NCBI GenBank assembly: GCA_016784735.1 | Contig: JADHUC010000012.1 | Span: 1 to 60,699, forward strand | DNA: 60,699 bases | From: Pirellulaceae bacterium | GTDB taxonomy: Bacteria; Planctomycetota; Planctomycetia; Pirellulales; Pirellulaceae | Reading direction: 5' to 3' | Shown: one piece after another, positions 23,001 to 35,000 of the stretch | Layout of the letters: each line of letters opens with the position of its first letter | How positions within the stretch are numbered: the stretch's first letter is position 1 | Notes under the pieces: generated by a model | What the model saw: only the letters and a program-made list of their open reading frames with translations | What the model was told of the DNA's origin: nothing | Databases searched by the model: none | Program-made: the position numbers and the translations under genes

Positions 23001-26000
23001 TCGCGCTGTTGCCCGCCGTGATCACCAGACCATTGGCACTGCCTGCCTGGCTACCGTCCAATTCAATGATCGGCCTACTGGCAAAGCCCGGCTGGGTTGT
23101 GGCATCGATCACCACCGGATCGGTGATGGTGGGCAGCGCAGACAGCGGCTGAATCGTCCGTATGCCGCCGCCCGCCACAGCAAACCGGATCGTGTCCAGT
23201 CCTGGATGCGAGTTGGCATTGTCGATCGTCCAACGAAACGAGCCATCGCCGGTATCGTTGGTGTTTCGCACGTACAGCATGTGCGTGATCGACACGGTAG
23301 CCAGATTGCTGTCCACGGTGCCATCGTTGGCCACGTACGTGAAGCTGTCGAGGCCGTCGAAGTCGGGACCCAGCGTATATTCGAACGAGCCATCAAGATT
23401 GAGGACCACCGTTCCCTTCTCCGGCTCGTCGGCCAAATGTGCGGTGAGCGGGTCGTCGTCCGGGTCGCTGTCGTTCGCAAGCACGCCGCTGACGGGCACT
23501 GTGAGCACGTTGTCCCACATCTCGTAATCATCATCCTGCGCCGTCGCCGGCGTATTCAGGTGCACTTCGACGACGAACGAATCCGTATGGCTGCCGCCGT
23601 CGTCGTCGTTTACGGTAACGGCGACCGCAAAGGTCCCTTCGACGGTAAATGTGTGGCTCAGGTCGAAGGTCTTGCCGGCCTGGTCGATCGTGAGGGGCAC
23701 ATCACCCGTGCCATCACCCCAATTGACCGTGCCGCTCCAGACGTCCGCGCCGGGATCGGTAAACGTGATATCGCCCCGGGTGAACACGCCAGCCACCGGC
23801 GGCAACAGCGCCTCGTTCGGACCGGCCTCGAAGTCCGGCGCCACGTTGTGCACCGTCACCACCGGGGACATCGCGCTGCCGCTTCCCAAGTCGTCGTCGG
23901 TGACGGTGACGAATACCGTGAAGTCATCCGACGCAGTGCCGCTGTCTGGGTGATCATCCGGGAATGTGCGGACTGTCCCAAACGTACCGTCGGCATTCAC
24001 CGTCAGCGGCGTGCTGACGCTGTCGCTCCAAACGGCCGTGCCTGTGAACGTCTCAGTCGCCACACCCAGCGCCGGATCGCTGAACGTACCGCTGACGGTC
24101 ACTGACTGGCTTTCCAGCAGACTCGACACGGGATTGGCGTTTACCGCGAACTTTGTGAGGTGGAAGTTGCCGTTGGCAGCCAGGCCAGGCCCGCTGGTCG
24201 GAAGACTCGGGTGTTCCAGGACATCGAGTCGAAAGCCCGTGACATCGGCCATTGGTGTTTGCGCCGTCAGCGTGTAGGTGTCTGCAACAGGCGTTGGCTG
24301 GCCAATGCCAACCAGGACTGAGCTGTCCCCTTGAACGCCGCCGGTGAGACCTTCTAGGGAGACAAAGCTTTGAGGAGTAAGAACCGTCCATGACGTACCT
24401 TCATCGAAAGGCGTTTGGGCATCCGTGACGGAAATCTTGAACCGGCCGATCAGGTGACCCCAGGAACTGGCGACCAGGTCGGCGTGATACTGTTCCAAGG
24501 TAATGACCAACTCCGTTCCTGCCGTGTCCCCAATGGGACTAGCTGCTTCAAAAGTCGCGTACTGGGATAGCGTATTCCCCGTGTCCCAATCGTAAATGGC
24601 CCAGCCCGGAGAGGGCATCGAGTTCTCGTCATCGGTTGCGGATGCAGCCGTGAATGTGCTAAATCCGTCACGCGGACCTTGTTCAAAACTTGCCCAAGCG
24701 TTCTGCAATTGGACCGCATCTGCCATCGAGGTGGCGATGACGCTAATCGAATCGATAGTCGGAGCCACGTTGTTGACGGTCACCTGGAACGTGTCGGTGG
24801 CCGAACCACCGTCGTCGTCGTACACCGTGACAGTCACCGTGTACGTGCCGTTGTCGGCGTAGGCGTGCTCCGCGTCGATCGAACCGGTCGTCAGTACTCC
24901 CTCGCTGCCGCTCGTCCAGTCCATCGTGATGTCGCCCACCGGTTCGCTCGTCCCGTCACCCCAGTCGATCGTGGCCGTAAAGTCTTCTCGCGTACCACCC
25001 TGGAACTTCACCACAAACGCGTCAAAGTCGCCCGCACTGCTCTGGCCGGGCAATGCGCCGGCGGTACTGCCCGCCACGTAGACTCCGCTGCTGTCCGACG
25101 CCAGGGCGGAGGCGGAATCGTAAGAACTTGAGCCGAACTGCCGCGTCCACTCCGGGTTACCTTCCGTGTCGAAGCGGGCCACAAACGCATCGTCGGAGCC
25201 TGCGCGGGTCTGGCCGGGCAGCGTGCCGCCGGTAATGCCCGCCACGTAGACCCCACTGCCGTCAGACGCCACGGCGTAGGCGGAATCGTCAGAGCTGGAG
25301 CCGAACTGTCGCGTCCACTCCGTGTTGCCCTCCGTGTCGAAGCGGGCCACAAACGCGTCGTCGGAGCCTGCGCGGGTCTGGCCGGGTAGTGTGCCGAAGG
25401 TATAGCCTGCCACGTAGACCGCGCTGCCGTACGACGCCAGGGCGTAGGCGCGATCGTAAGAACTGGTACCGAACTGCCGGGTCCACTCCAGGTTGCCCTC
25501 GGTGTCGTAGCGGGCCACAAACGCATCGTCGGAACCCGCACTGCTCTGGCCGGGCAGCGTGCCACGGGTCATGCCCGCCACGTAGACCCCCCTGTCGTCG
25601 GAGGCCAGGGCGTAGGCTTCCTCGTGAGTAGTGGAGCCGAACTGCCGCGTCCACTCCAGGTTACCCTCCGTGTCGAAGCGGGCCACAAACGCATCCACGG
25701 AGCCCGCACTGCTCTGGCCGGGCAACGTGCCGTCGGTAACGCCCGCCACGTAGATCCCACTGCCGTCGCAGGCCAGAGCGGATGCGGAATCGTAAGAACT
25801 GGAGCCGAACTGCCGCGTCCACTCCAGGTTGCCCTCCGTGTCGAAGCGGGCCACGAACGCATCGTCGGAGCCCGCACTGCTCTGGCCGGGCAGCGTGCCG
25901 TCGGTGATGCCCGCGACGTAGACCCCACTGCCGTCAGAAGCCAGGGCGGTGGCGTAGGCGCCAGAACTGGAGCCGAACTGCCGCGTCCACTCCAGGTTAC

Positions 26001-29000
26001 CTTCCGTGTCGAAGCGGGCCACAAACGCATCCCGGTAGCCCGCGCTGCTCTGGCCGGGCAGCGTGCCGCTGGTACCGCCCGCCACGTAGATCCCGCTGCC
26101 GTCCGGCGCCAAGGCGTAGGCGTAATCCGCAGAGCTGGAGCCGAACTGCCGGGTCCAAGCCAAGTCGAATACACCTACTCCGGTTCCATGATCAAATCCT
26201 GGGTCCGTGAAGGTCGCTGGGGCGAGGCTGATGAACTGACCCTCCAGAATCCCCGTCTGGTCCGGACCCGCATCCAGCATCGGATCAACGTTCAGCACTT
26301 CCACCTGGAACGTGTCGGTGGCCGAACCTCCGTCGTCGTCGTACACCGTGACAGTCACCGTGTACGTGCCGTTGTCGGCGTACGCGTGGCCGCCGCTTAT
26401 CACGCCCGACCCTGAACTCTGGATTACCGTGCCGGCTTCCGTGGGCGTTGCATCGCCCCAGTCGATGGTCGCCGTGTGCGTGTCCAACGTGCCCACGTCG
26501 GTGAATGCAGCCGAGATTAGGGTGACGAGGTCGCCCTCGTTCACTGTTTGGCCTGCTCCAACTTCCACAACCGGTGCCACGTTGTTCACGGTCACGACTA
26601 AACTGGCCGGCTGGCCGCCGCCCTGGGTGACCTCAAGTTCGGGCAGACTTGCGACGCGGAGCCCGACACCGGCAACCTCCACTGTGGCGGGGTGTGCTCT
26701 GCGGTACGACGCGTGTAGTCGATCCAACGGGTGGCTGAACTCTCCACCACGGATATTGCGATGACTCGTGGCGATGATCGCCTCGGTCCATTCCCATGCA
26801 TTACCGCCCTGGTCGAACGTGCCAATTGGACTCGGGGAATTCTCGAACTCGCCTACCTTCGTTGCGTAGTACACGGGGTCCACGTAACCACTGCTTAAAG
26901 AGTCGGCAAAATTCGCGTTGTTCCCCGGGTCGGGGTCAATAAGTTCGTTGATGGGGGCCGTGTCCGTCCCCGTGGGATAGTCGTAGTACACGTCGTTCGT
27001 GCCGTCGTAGTATGCTGCCTTGTACCACTCGTCTTCGCTGGGCAGGAACACTCGGGCACCAGGGTTACGACTTCCGACATTCGTAATGCCACTGAATGTG
27101 TAGGCCCCGTCTTCCGTGGTCGAGGCGTCTTGGCCACCCGTTGGCTGGCCGTTGTGCAGCCAGTTGACAAAACGCAGCGCGTCGTACCAGGAAACGTAGC
27201 CCACCGGGCGATTGCCGCGATTCGCTCGCACCGAATACGCCCAAGGGTCGCTTAGAGTCCCCGATCCTGCGCGTGTAATCCCGCCGGTATCCCCCCAGCC
27301 GCCACTCATATCTTCGTTATACAAGCCGTTTGGGTCGCCGACGGTCGCCACGGCATTGAGGAACTCCGCATACTGCGCGTAGGTCACCTCATACTTGCCG
27401 ACACGGTACTCATGTATTACCGATCCGTACCCCTGCGGATCGTCGTCGGGTCTGTTGCCGGGGTTGCCAACAGCGACCCAATCCATGGTGTCGCCCTGGA
27501 GATAGCTGCCGCTGCCGCCATCGTCGTCGGTCAGCGTCAAGCTGATTGGGTAATCATCCTGCGACGTGCCGGTCGGATTGTCGTCCAAGTACTGATGCTG
27601 AACCGTGAATGCACGTGTCGTCGGATCCCACGTCACGCTCCCCGTGCTAATCGGCGTCGTCCCCAGCGCGATCGACTGCACGTTGTCCGGCGAGAGCGGA
27701 TCGCCCCAATTGATGTCCAGCGTAAATGTGTCAAGCGTGCCCGGATCGACGATCTCGCCAGAAAACGTGGTTACGTCATTCTCCTCAACTGGAGAAGTCA
27801 GCGACACGTTCGCCAAAGTCGGTGCCACGTTGTTAACCGTCACCGCTAAACTGGCTGACTGGCCGCCACTCTGGTTGCCGTTCGAAACGAACACGTCAGA
27901 CTGAGGCAGACCTGCGACGCGAAATCCAGCATCGGCGTACTCACTCCAGAAATACTCCCAAAACATGTGGTCGGCGCAGTCTCGACCCGCACACGTTCGG
28001 AACGATGGGTGGGCAAACCCCGCACCACGGAAACCACGGAGCGAGCTGTCGTAAATCGCCTCGGTCCATTCCCAAACGTTACCGCCCTGGTCGAACGTGC
28101 CGTACGGGCTTGGGGAATTCTCAAACTCGCCTACCTCGGTCGTATAGTACGGGGGACCGAATCTGAAATCCGAGTTCGTGTTGTTTCCGGGGTCCGGGTC
28201 CACAAGAATGCTGCTGGGCGTGTCGTTTGTCCCCGTCGGATAGTCATAGTACACGCCCGTGTCCCCGTCGTAGTACGCCGCCTTGTACCACTCGTCTTCG
28301 CTGGGAAGGAACACTCGAGCATCAGCGTTACGGCTTCCGACACTCATAACGCCACTGAATGTGTACGCTCCGTCTTCGGTCGTCGACCCGGCTTGGGGGC
28401 CGGTGGGCTGGCCGTTGTGCAGCCAGTTGGCGAAACGTAGAGCGTCGTGCCAGCTAACGAAGTTGACCGGGCGATTGCTCCGATTCTCTCGCGCCGAATA
28501 TGTCCAAGGGTCCCCTGACGTCCCCGATCCCGTGCGAAGGATGCCCCCTGTGTCGCCCCACCCGCCTGCCATCTCACTACTATACAGGCCGTTCGGGTCG
28601 CCGACTGTCGCCACGGAATTGAGGAACACTACGTACTGCGCGTTGGTCACCTCATACTTCGCGATGGCGTACTCATAGGGTACAGCCCCGTACCCATCGT
28701 CGTGGATATCAGCTAGATTGCCTGGGTTGCCGATCGTCACGCCCACCATCCTTACCGCGCCTTGAACGTAGCTGCCGCCATCGTCGTCGGTCAGCGTCAA
28801 GCTGATTGGGTAATCATCCTGCAACGTGCCGCTCGGATTGTCGTCTACGTACTGATGTTGAACCGTGAATGCACGTGTCGTCGGATCCCACGTCACGCCC
28901 CCCGTGCTAATCGGCGTCGTCCCCAGCGCGATCGACTGCACGTTGTGCGGCGAGAGCGGATCGCCCCAGTCCAGATCCAACGTGAACGTGTCCAAGATCC

Positions 29001-32000
29001 CAGGATCGACGATCTCGCCCGACAGCGTCGAAAAGTCGTTCTCATTGATCGGTGACGTGATCGACACGTTGTCCGCCGCGACGGTCGGGGCGAGGTTGTC
29101 GATGGTGTAGGTGAAGCTCGTGTCGGTCGAGGAGCCGATGTCGTCGGTGGCCGTGATGGTGACGGTGACCGGACCGGCAGGGCCGTCGGGCGCGCCGATC
29201 GACCAACTCCACGTGCCCAAGGTATCGTTCTGGGTGACCGTGCCGGCGTCGGCCGAGATGGTGACCGTGCTGTTGCCCTGCGGGTCCGAGAACGTGCCGG
29301 TGTTGGTCGCGTCGGTCCCCTCGTTGGTCGTGACCGCCGCGTTGTCCGCCGCTACGACCGGGGGCTGATTGCCCGATTCGGTCAAGGTCACGTCACCGCC
29401 GGCCAGATAGTTGATGGTCAGTTCGGTGCCGCCAATGGTGATCTCGTCGCCGTCGTTCTGGGGTGCAGCGCCGAAGTTGAACAGTCCGGTGCGGGTCGAG
29501 TTGTCGTTGACCGCATCCACGATGGTATAGACCACCTGGCTGCCCACGGCCGGCGGCGAATTCAGCGTGATCGCCAGTTCCGCGTTGTTGAGCGTGATCG
29601 TGCGGCTATCGCCCAAGACACTTAGTTGGTCGTACCCGTTTTCCGGGTCGGTGCCGTCGATCTCGACGAAGAACGTATCACCCGCAGCAAACGTGAAGTT
29701 GCCGTCGACCGTGAGCGCCCCGGGCGACTGGCCGGGAGCCACGGTGCCATTGACGGTGACCGTATCGCCGCTGGACATGTTGATGTCGGTCCCGGCCCCA
29801 TCGTGGACTTCGCCGCCGGTGACCAGGTTGAGCGGATCGGCGAACGTGGCCGTGTCGATATCGATGTCGCCCGCGGTGGCGTTGCCGATGGTGATCGAGC
29901 TGAAACCGTTGGCGAACGTGGCGAGTTCACTTTCGTCGATGTTGAGTGTTCCCGCTCCGCCACTCAGACCAATGGATGTGCCCGCGGTCAGCGGCTGAAC
30001 AACCAAATCACCGCTGCCCTGGACGACAACATTCGAGTTCGTTATGGCGAGGGTGTCGGTGTTCAGCGTGGTTGTACCCGCGCCGCCTGCTGCGCCGAGC
30101 ATGACGTCGTTATTGATCGCGATTCCATTGCCAGCCGGAAAGGCGGGCGTGCCGGTCAGTGTGAGAGCTGCGTCGCCGGTAGACTCGACAACTCCAAAAC
30201 CACGCAGCTCGATGCCCACGTTGGTGTTTGGGTTGGTATTCGCCCCACTCGCCAAGCCGGTGATCGCGATGTCGCCATCAACGGATGTCACGGTACCACC
30301 AGTAACATGTACACCGGAGTTGTCGCTGGTACCATTGCCGCCGGTGCCGTCGATCGTGATCGTGGCGGCACCGGCGCCCGTGCCGGTCGATTCGATTGCT
30401 CCACCGCTGCTGACATTCACACCGTAGTTGATGTCATCGGAACCTTGACCGACACCCGTGATGTCAATGTCGCCGTAGATCGAGGTGATCTTGGCGTCGG
30501 TTCCTACGACCTGCATGCCATAATTGGCTCGCGTGCCGTTGCCCCCCGTCGCGAGGATCGTAATCGTGGCGGCATTCGCGCTGGTTCCGGTCGATTCGAC
30601 ACGCGAGCCGGGCTGCATTTCCAGCCCGCGGTTGCCCAGGCCGGAGCCGTCGCCGGTGGCGGTGATCTGGATATCGCCATCGACAGAGATGACTCTTGTC
30701 GAGTTGCTGCTCAAACTCACGCCGTAGTTGTCCGTTGTGCCGCTGCCCGCTGTTCCGGCCAAGGTGATGGTTCCCGCACTCGCTCCACTGGCCGTCGACC
30801 GCACCTCGCTGAATACCAAGCTGATCCCGTGGTTTTGACTGCCGCTGTCACCGCCTCGGCCGCGGAGCGTGATGTTGCCAGTTCCGTTCGTCGTGACACT
30901 GCCGCTGACGGCATAGATCCCCTTGAAGCTGCCACTTGTCGGCGTGACCCCTTGGTTGGCATCCAGCGTAATGTCCCCATCGACCGCGCTGATCGTCGAG
31001 CCGCTCAGCATGTCGATGTTGCGATCGGCCGCAAGCGTTATGCTGCCCGATCCATTGGTGGTCACGTCAACGCTGCCGTAGCTGAGTGTGATCGTCTCCG
31101 TGGCGGACAGGTTGATGTTACCTCCGCTGGCGTCAATTGGGCTTTCGACCGTGATCGAACTGGCGGCCGTAACGCCGATGTCGGCGCCCGTGGCAAAAAC
31201 GCCGTTGATCATCGACTGAGCGACGTTGCCGATGGTGACGTCGCCGGTATTGGCCACGTTCACGCCGCCCGCGCCGCCGTCGGCTTCCAGATTGCTGACC
31301 GCTGTCTCAATGGCATTCGCCCCGGTCCCCACACCGGTGGTGGAAGTGGCCGCCAGACCGCTGGCAGTCACGTCCGTGCCGCCGTCGCCGCCGTCGGTGA
31401 TCGCTCCGGTCCGAGCCGTCAGAGTGAGGGCATTCGCGCCGGCATTAAGCTCCGTCACGGAAATCGAGCCGCCCACGATGTTCAACGGATCGCTGAATGT
31501 CGAGCTGTCCACGTCCACCGCGCCCGTGCCGCCCGTCGCATCGCCGATCATGATCGAGCTGAAACCGTCGGTCAGAAAACTCAATTCTGTGTCGTCGAGA
31601 ATTAGAGTGCCGCCACCTCCGCCTATACCGATACTGGTGTTGGGTGTTCTTGGCCGGAAAACCAGTTCGCCATTTCCCTGCAAAGCCGGAGTGAATCCCG
31701 CGTAAGTGCTAATGGCAATCTCGTTACTGGTCAGAGTTAACCGTCCGGATGCCGTTGAGGAGCCAACGCTCGCACCACGTGCTCGAATGGAATCCCCGAT
31801 CAAGTCCACGTTACCGTTACCCGACGAATCTACTTCAGCGCCGCGCTGCAACAAGATACTGGGATTGCCGCTGATGCCGTTGATACGGATGTCACCGTCC
31901 TGTGTATCCACCTTCGCGAAGGGACCATCGAGCCATACTGCAAACTGAGATGAAGTGACGTTGCCGGGTGTGCCGCTGATCTCAATCGATCCCGCATCAG

Positions 32001-35000
32001 CCCCGATCCCTGTTGTCTCAATTGAAGAATCGATGACTACCACTCCATGGTTGTCGGCCGTCGCATTGCCGCCAGTACCGTCGATACGGATATCACCGTC
32101 CACCGACGCGATCCGGGCAAGGTAGCTTAATAGGACCCCCTCCATGCTGGTCGTGCCACTGCCACCGCTGCCCAGCAAGTTAATGTCCGCGGCCTCTGAT
32201 CCGTTACCTGTGGATTCGATTACTGCGTACCGCCAAACGTAGACGCCATAGTTATTTGAAGAGGTTCCGTTGCCTCCTCTGCCGTTAACTTGTACCCGCC
32301 CAGATTGCGACACGACGCTCGTGTTCCGGCCGGTAATGAATACACCGTAGTTTTGTGCTACGCCGGGGCCGCCGAAACCGTCGATGTTGATCGCCCCTAC
32401 GGCTGCTCCGGCACCGAGGGATGAGAGTTGTGATCCATCACGAAGCCGCACTCCAACGTTGTCCGAACCGGTATCGCCCCCACGCCCGGTTAGGGAAATC
32501 GAGCCCGTGTTGGACGCTATGTCGGCGTTAACCATATCGATGCCCACGAAGTTCCCGGACGTTCCGGCGGCGTTGGCGTTCAACGTGATATCGCCGTCAA
32601 CCGCCGCGAGGCTCGAACCGCTGGTCATGGCAATGTTGTGGCCCGCGGTCAGGCTGATCGATCCCGTCCCAGTATTCGTGACAGACCCGCCGGACGCGAC
32701 AGTAACCGTCTCGTTGGCTTCCATGATGACGGGGCCGCCGGCGGAGTTGATGGGGGCGCTGACGGTGATCGTATCGGGCGGGTCGATGTCCAGGCCGCCC
32801 GCGCCGACGTTGATCGCGGCGTTGATATCCACCGCGCCGCCGGTGGAATTGACCTTGATCGCGTTCAGCGCGTTCGCGCCGCCCACCACGCCGTTGAACG
32901 TGGTGTTGCTGCCGGCGTTGATCGTCAGGTCGGTCGTTGCTGCACCGGAGATCGTGCTGAACGCGAAACTGGCACCGGCCAGGATCGTATCGCCTCCCAA
33001 CACAACCGCGCCGTCGTAGGTCTGATCGCCCGTGGTTGTGACGCTGCCGCTGTTCAAATTGATCGTCTCGGCCGTCACGTCCATGGAGGCGAGCGTCGCC
33101 GTGGCCAGCCAGTTCACCACATCGGTGTCGTCGCCCGCGTCCACCACCACGCCACGCGGGATCCCGGGATCAAACGCGGAATCAAACGTGATCGAGTCGT
33201 TGCCGCCAACCGTACTGACAACAATCTGGCTGCCAGCTACCGCACTGAACGGCACAATTACCGTGTCCGTAAGGTCGCCCGTCGCGCCGGCGATATCGGT
33301 TGTCAGCACACGCCCCGGATCGGTGATCACAAACTGGCCACTCCCTGTGTCCGACGTGATTGTCAAAGCATCGTCTTTCCCGCCCGCGGCGATGTCGGAA
33401 ACATTGAGATTGCTTGAACCGTCCAGGCTCAGCAATGTGTCAGGGGGAGGAGCAGGGTCGTTTTCATACCAGGCAATCTTGCCGTCAGAGACGGACGCGC
33501 TGAGTACGTCCGTGTCACCATCGCTGTCTACATCCGCGGCAAACACGGAAAATGCACCTTTGGCTGCGGTGCTGATGGTGTGCGCAGTGAAGTTCTGGGT
33601 GCCGTCATTTTCATACCAGGCGATTTTGTCATCGTAGTAGGACGCGCTCAGGACATCGGTATCACCATCGCCATCCACGTCTACCGCAAACACGCTAGTG
33701 GCCCAATCGGCGGTCGTGCTGATGATGTGGGACGTAAAGCTCTGACTGCCGTCGTTTTCATACCAGACGATCTTGTCGTCTTCGTTGGAAGCGCTGAGCA
33801 CGTCAGTATCGCCGTCGCCGTCCACATCCGCCGCAAACACGCTCGCGGGTTGATCAGAGGCCGTGCTGATGATGTGGGCCGTGAAGTTCTGACTGCCGTC
33901 GTTTTCATACCAAGCAATCTTGTCGTCACTGAAGGACGCGGTGAGCACGTCGATGTCATTATCTCCATCCACATCTGCCGCAAACAGGCTCATCACCCCT
34001 ATCGCGTCGGTGCCGATCGTGTGGGCGGTGAAATTCTGATTGCCGTCGTTCTCGTACCACGCAACAACGGGCTCAAGTGGCGAACTGGATGCGCTTAGCA
34101 CATCCGTGTCGCCGTCGCCGTCCACGTCCGCCGCAAACACAGTTTTGGGCTCTACAGCGTAGGTGCTGATGACGTGGGTCGCGAAGCTCTGGCTGCCGTC
34201 GTTTTCATACCAGGCAATCCTGTTTCCAGCGACGGATGCACCGAGCAGGTCTGTGTCACCATCTCCATCCACATCTGCCGGAAACACGCTCCATGCCCAC
34301 CCGGCGTCAGTGGTGACAATGTGGGCCGTGAAATTCTGGCTGCCGTCGTTTTCATACCAAGCAAACTTGTCATCACCAGCGGACGCGCTCAATACATCGG
34401 TGTCGCCATCGCCGTCCACATCCACCGCAAACACGCTCTTAGCGTTACTGGCGGCACTACTGATTATTCTCTGGTCGCCGAAGGCACCTGACGCAACTGC
34501 GGGCGGGTCGATGGTGAGTTGATAATCTTCTACCTCGCCATTGGCCGCCTGTCCGCCGTGGCCCAAATCGCCTGTAGTGCTCAATCGGAACCGCGCATAA
34601 GTTACCCCGTTCGCTGCCCAGCTTGGAATATCGAACGTCAGACTGTTGTCGCCCGCCGATACATCGATGCTATCGAAAACGTGCTCGAACGGTCCGCCCC
34701 AACTGCCATCGGCGTTGAAGTCGATCCAGGCATCCAGCTTCGCTCCGCTCGGTGCGTTCTGCACGTTGACCGTCACGCTAGCACCGAGCTGGCCGACCAT
34801 CATTGTCCCGAAGGTCACGCCGTCCTCGTCGTCGGTCACGCCGTCCGTGTCGTCACCGTCGGCCGCCATCGTCGGCTGGCCGTTGGCTTCGCCGTCGCGA
34901 TTCGCACCCAGCCTCGGGCCCGTGGCGATGTGGATGGGTCCGTTGTTGACCAGCAGCGTCGGGTACGGCGATGGCGCGTCGCCCAGATCCTCGGCCACGT

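Noticed and set aside
25010-26165. Regular near-identical repeats that could suggest a CRISPR or satellite array
   Set aside because: The 168-bp period is an exact multiple of codons and encodes propeller blades in the frame of the giant gene; there are no short repeat-spacer units.
29626-31605. 659-codon open frame on the plus strand
   Set aside because: Antisense shadow of the filamentous repeats of the giant gene, low-complexity and without family motifs.
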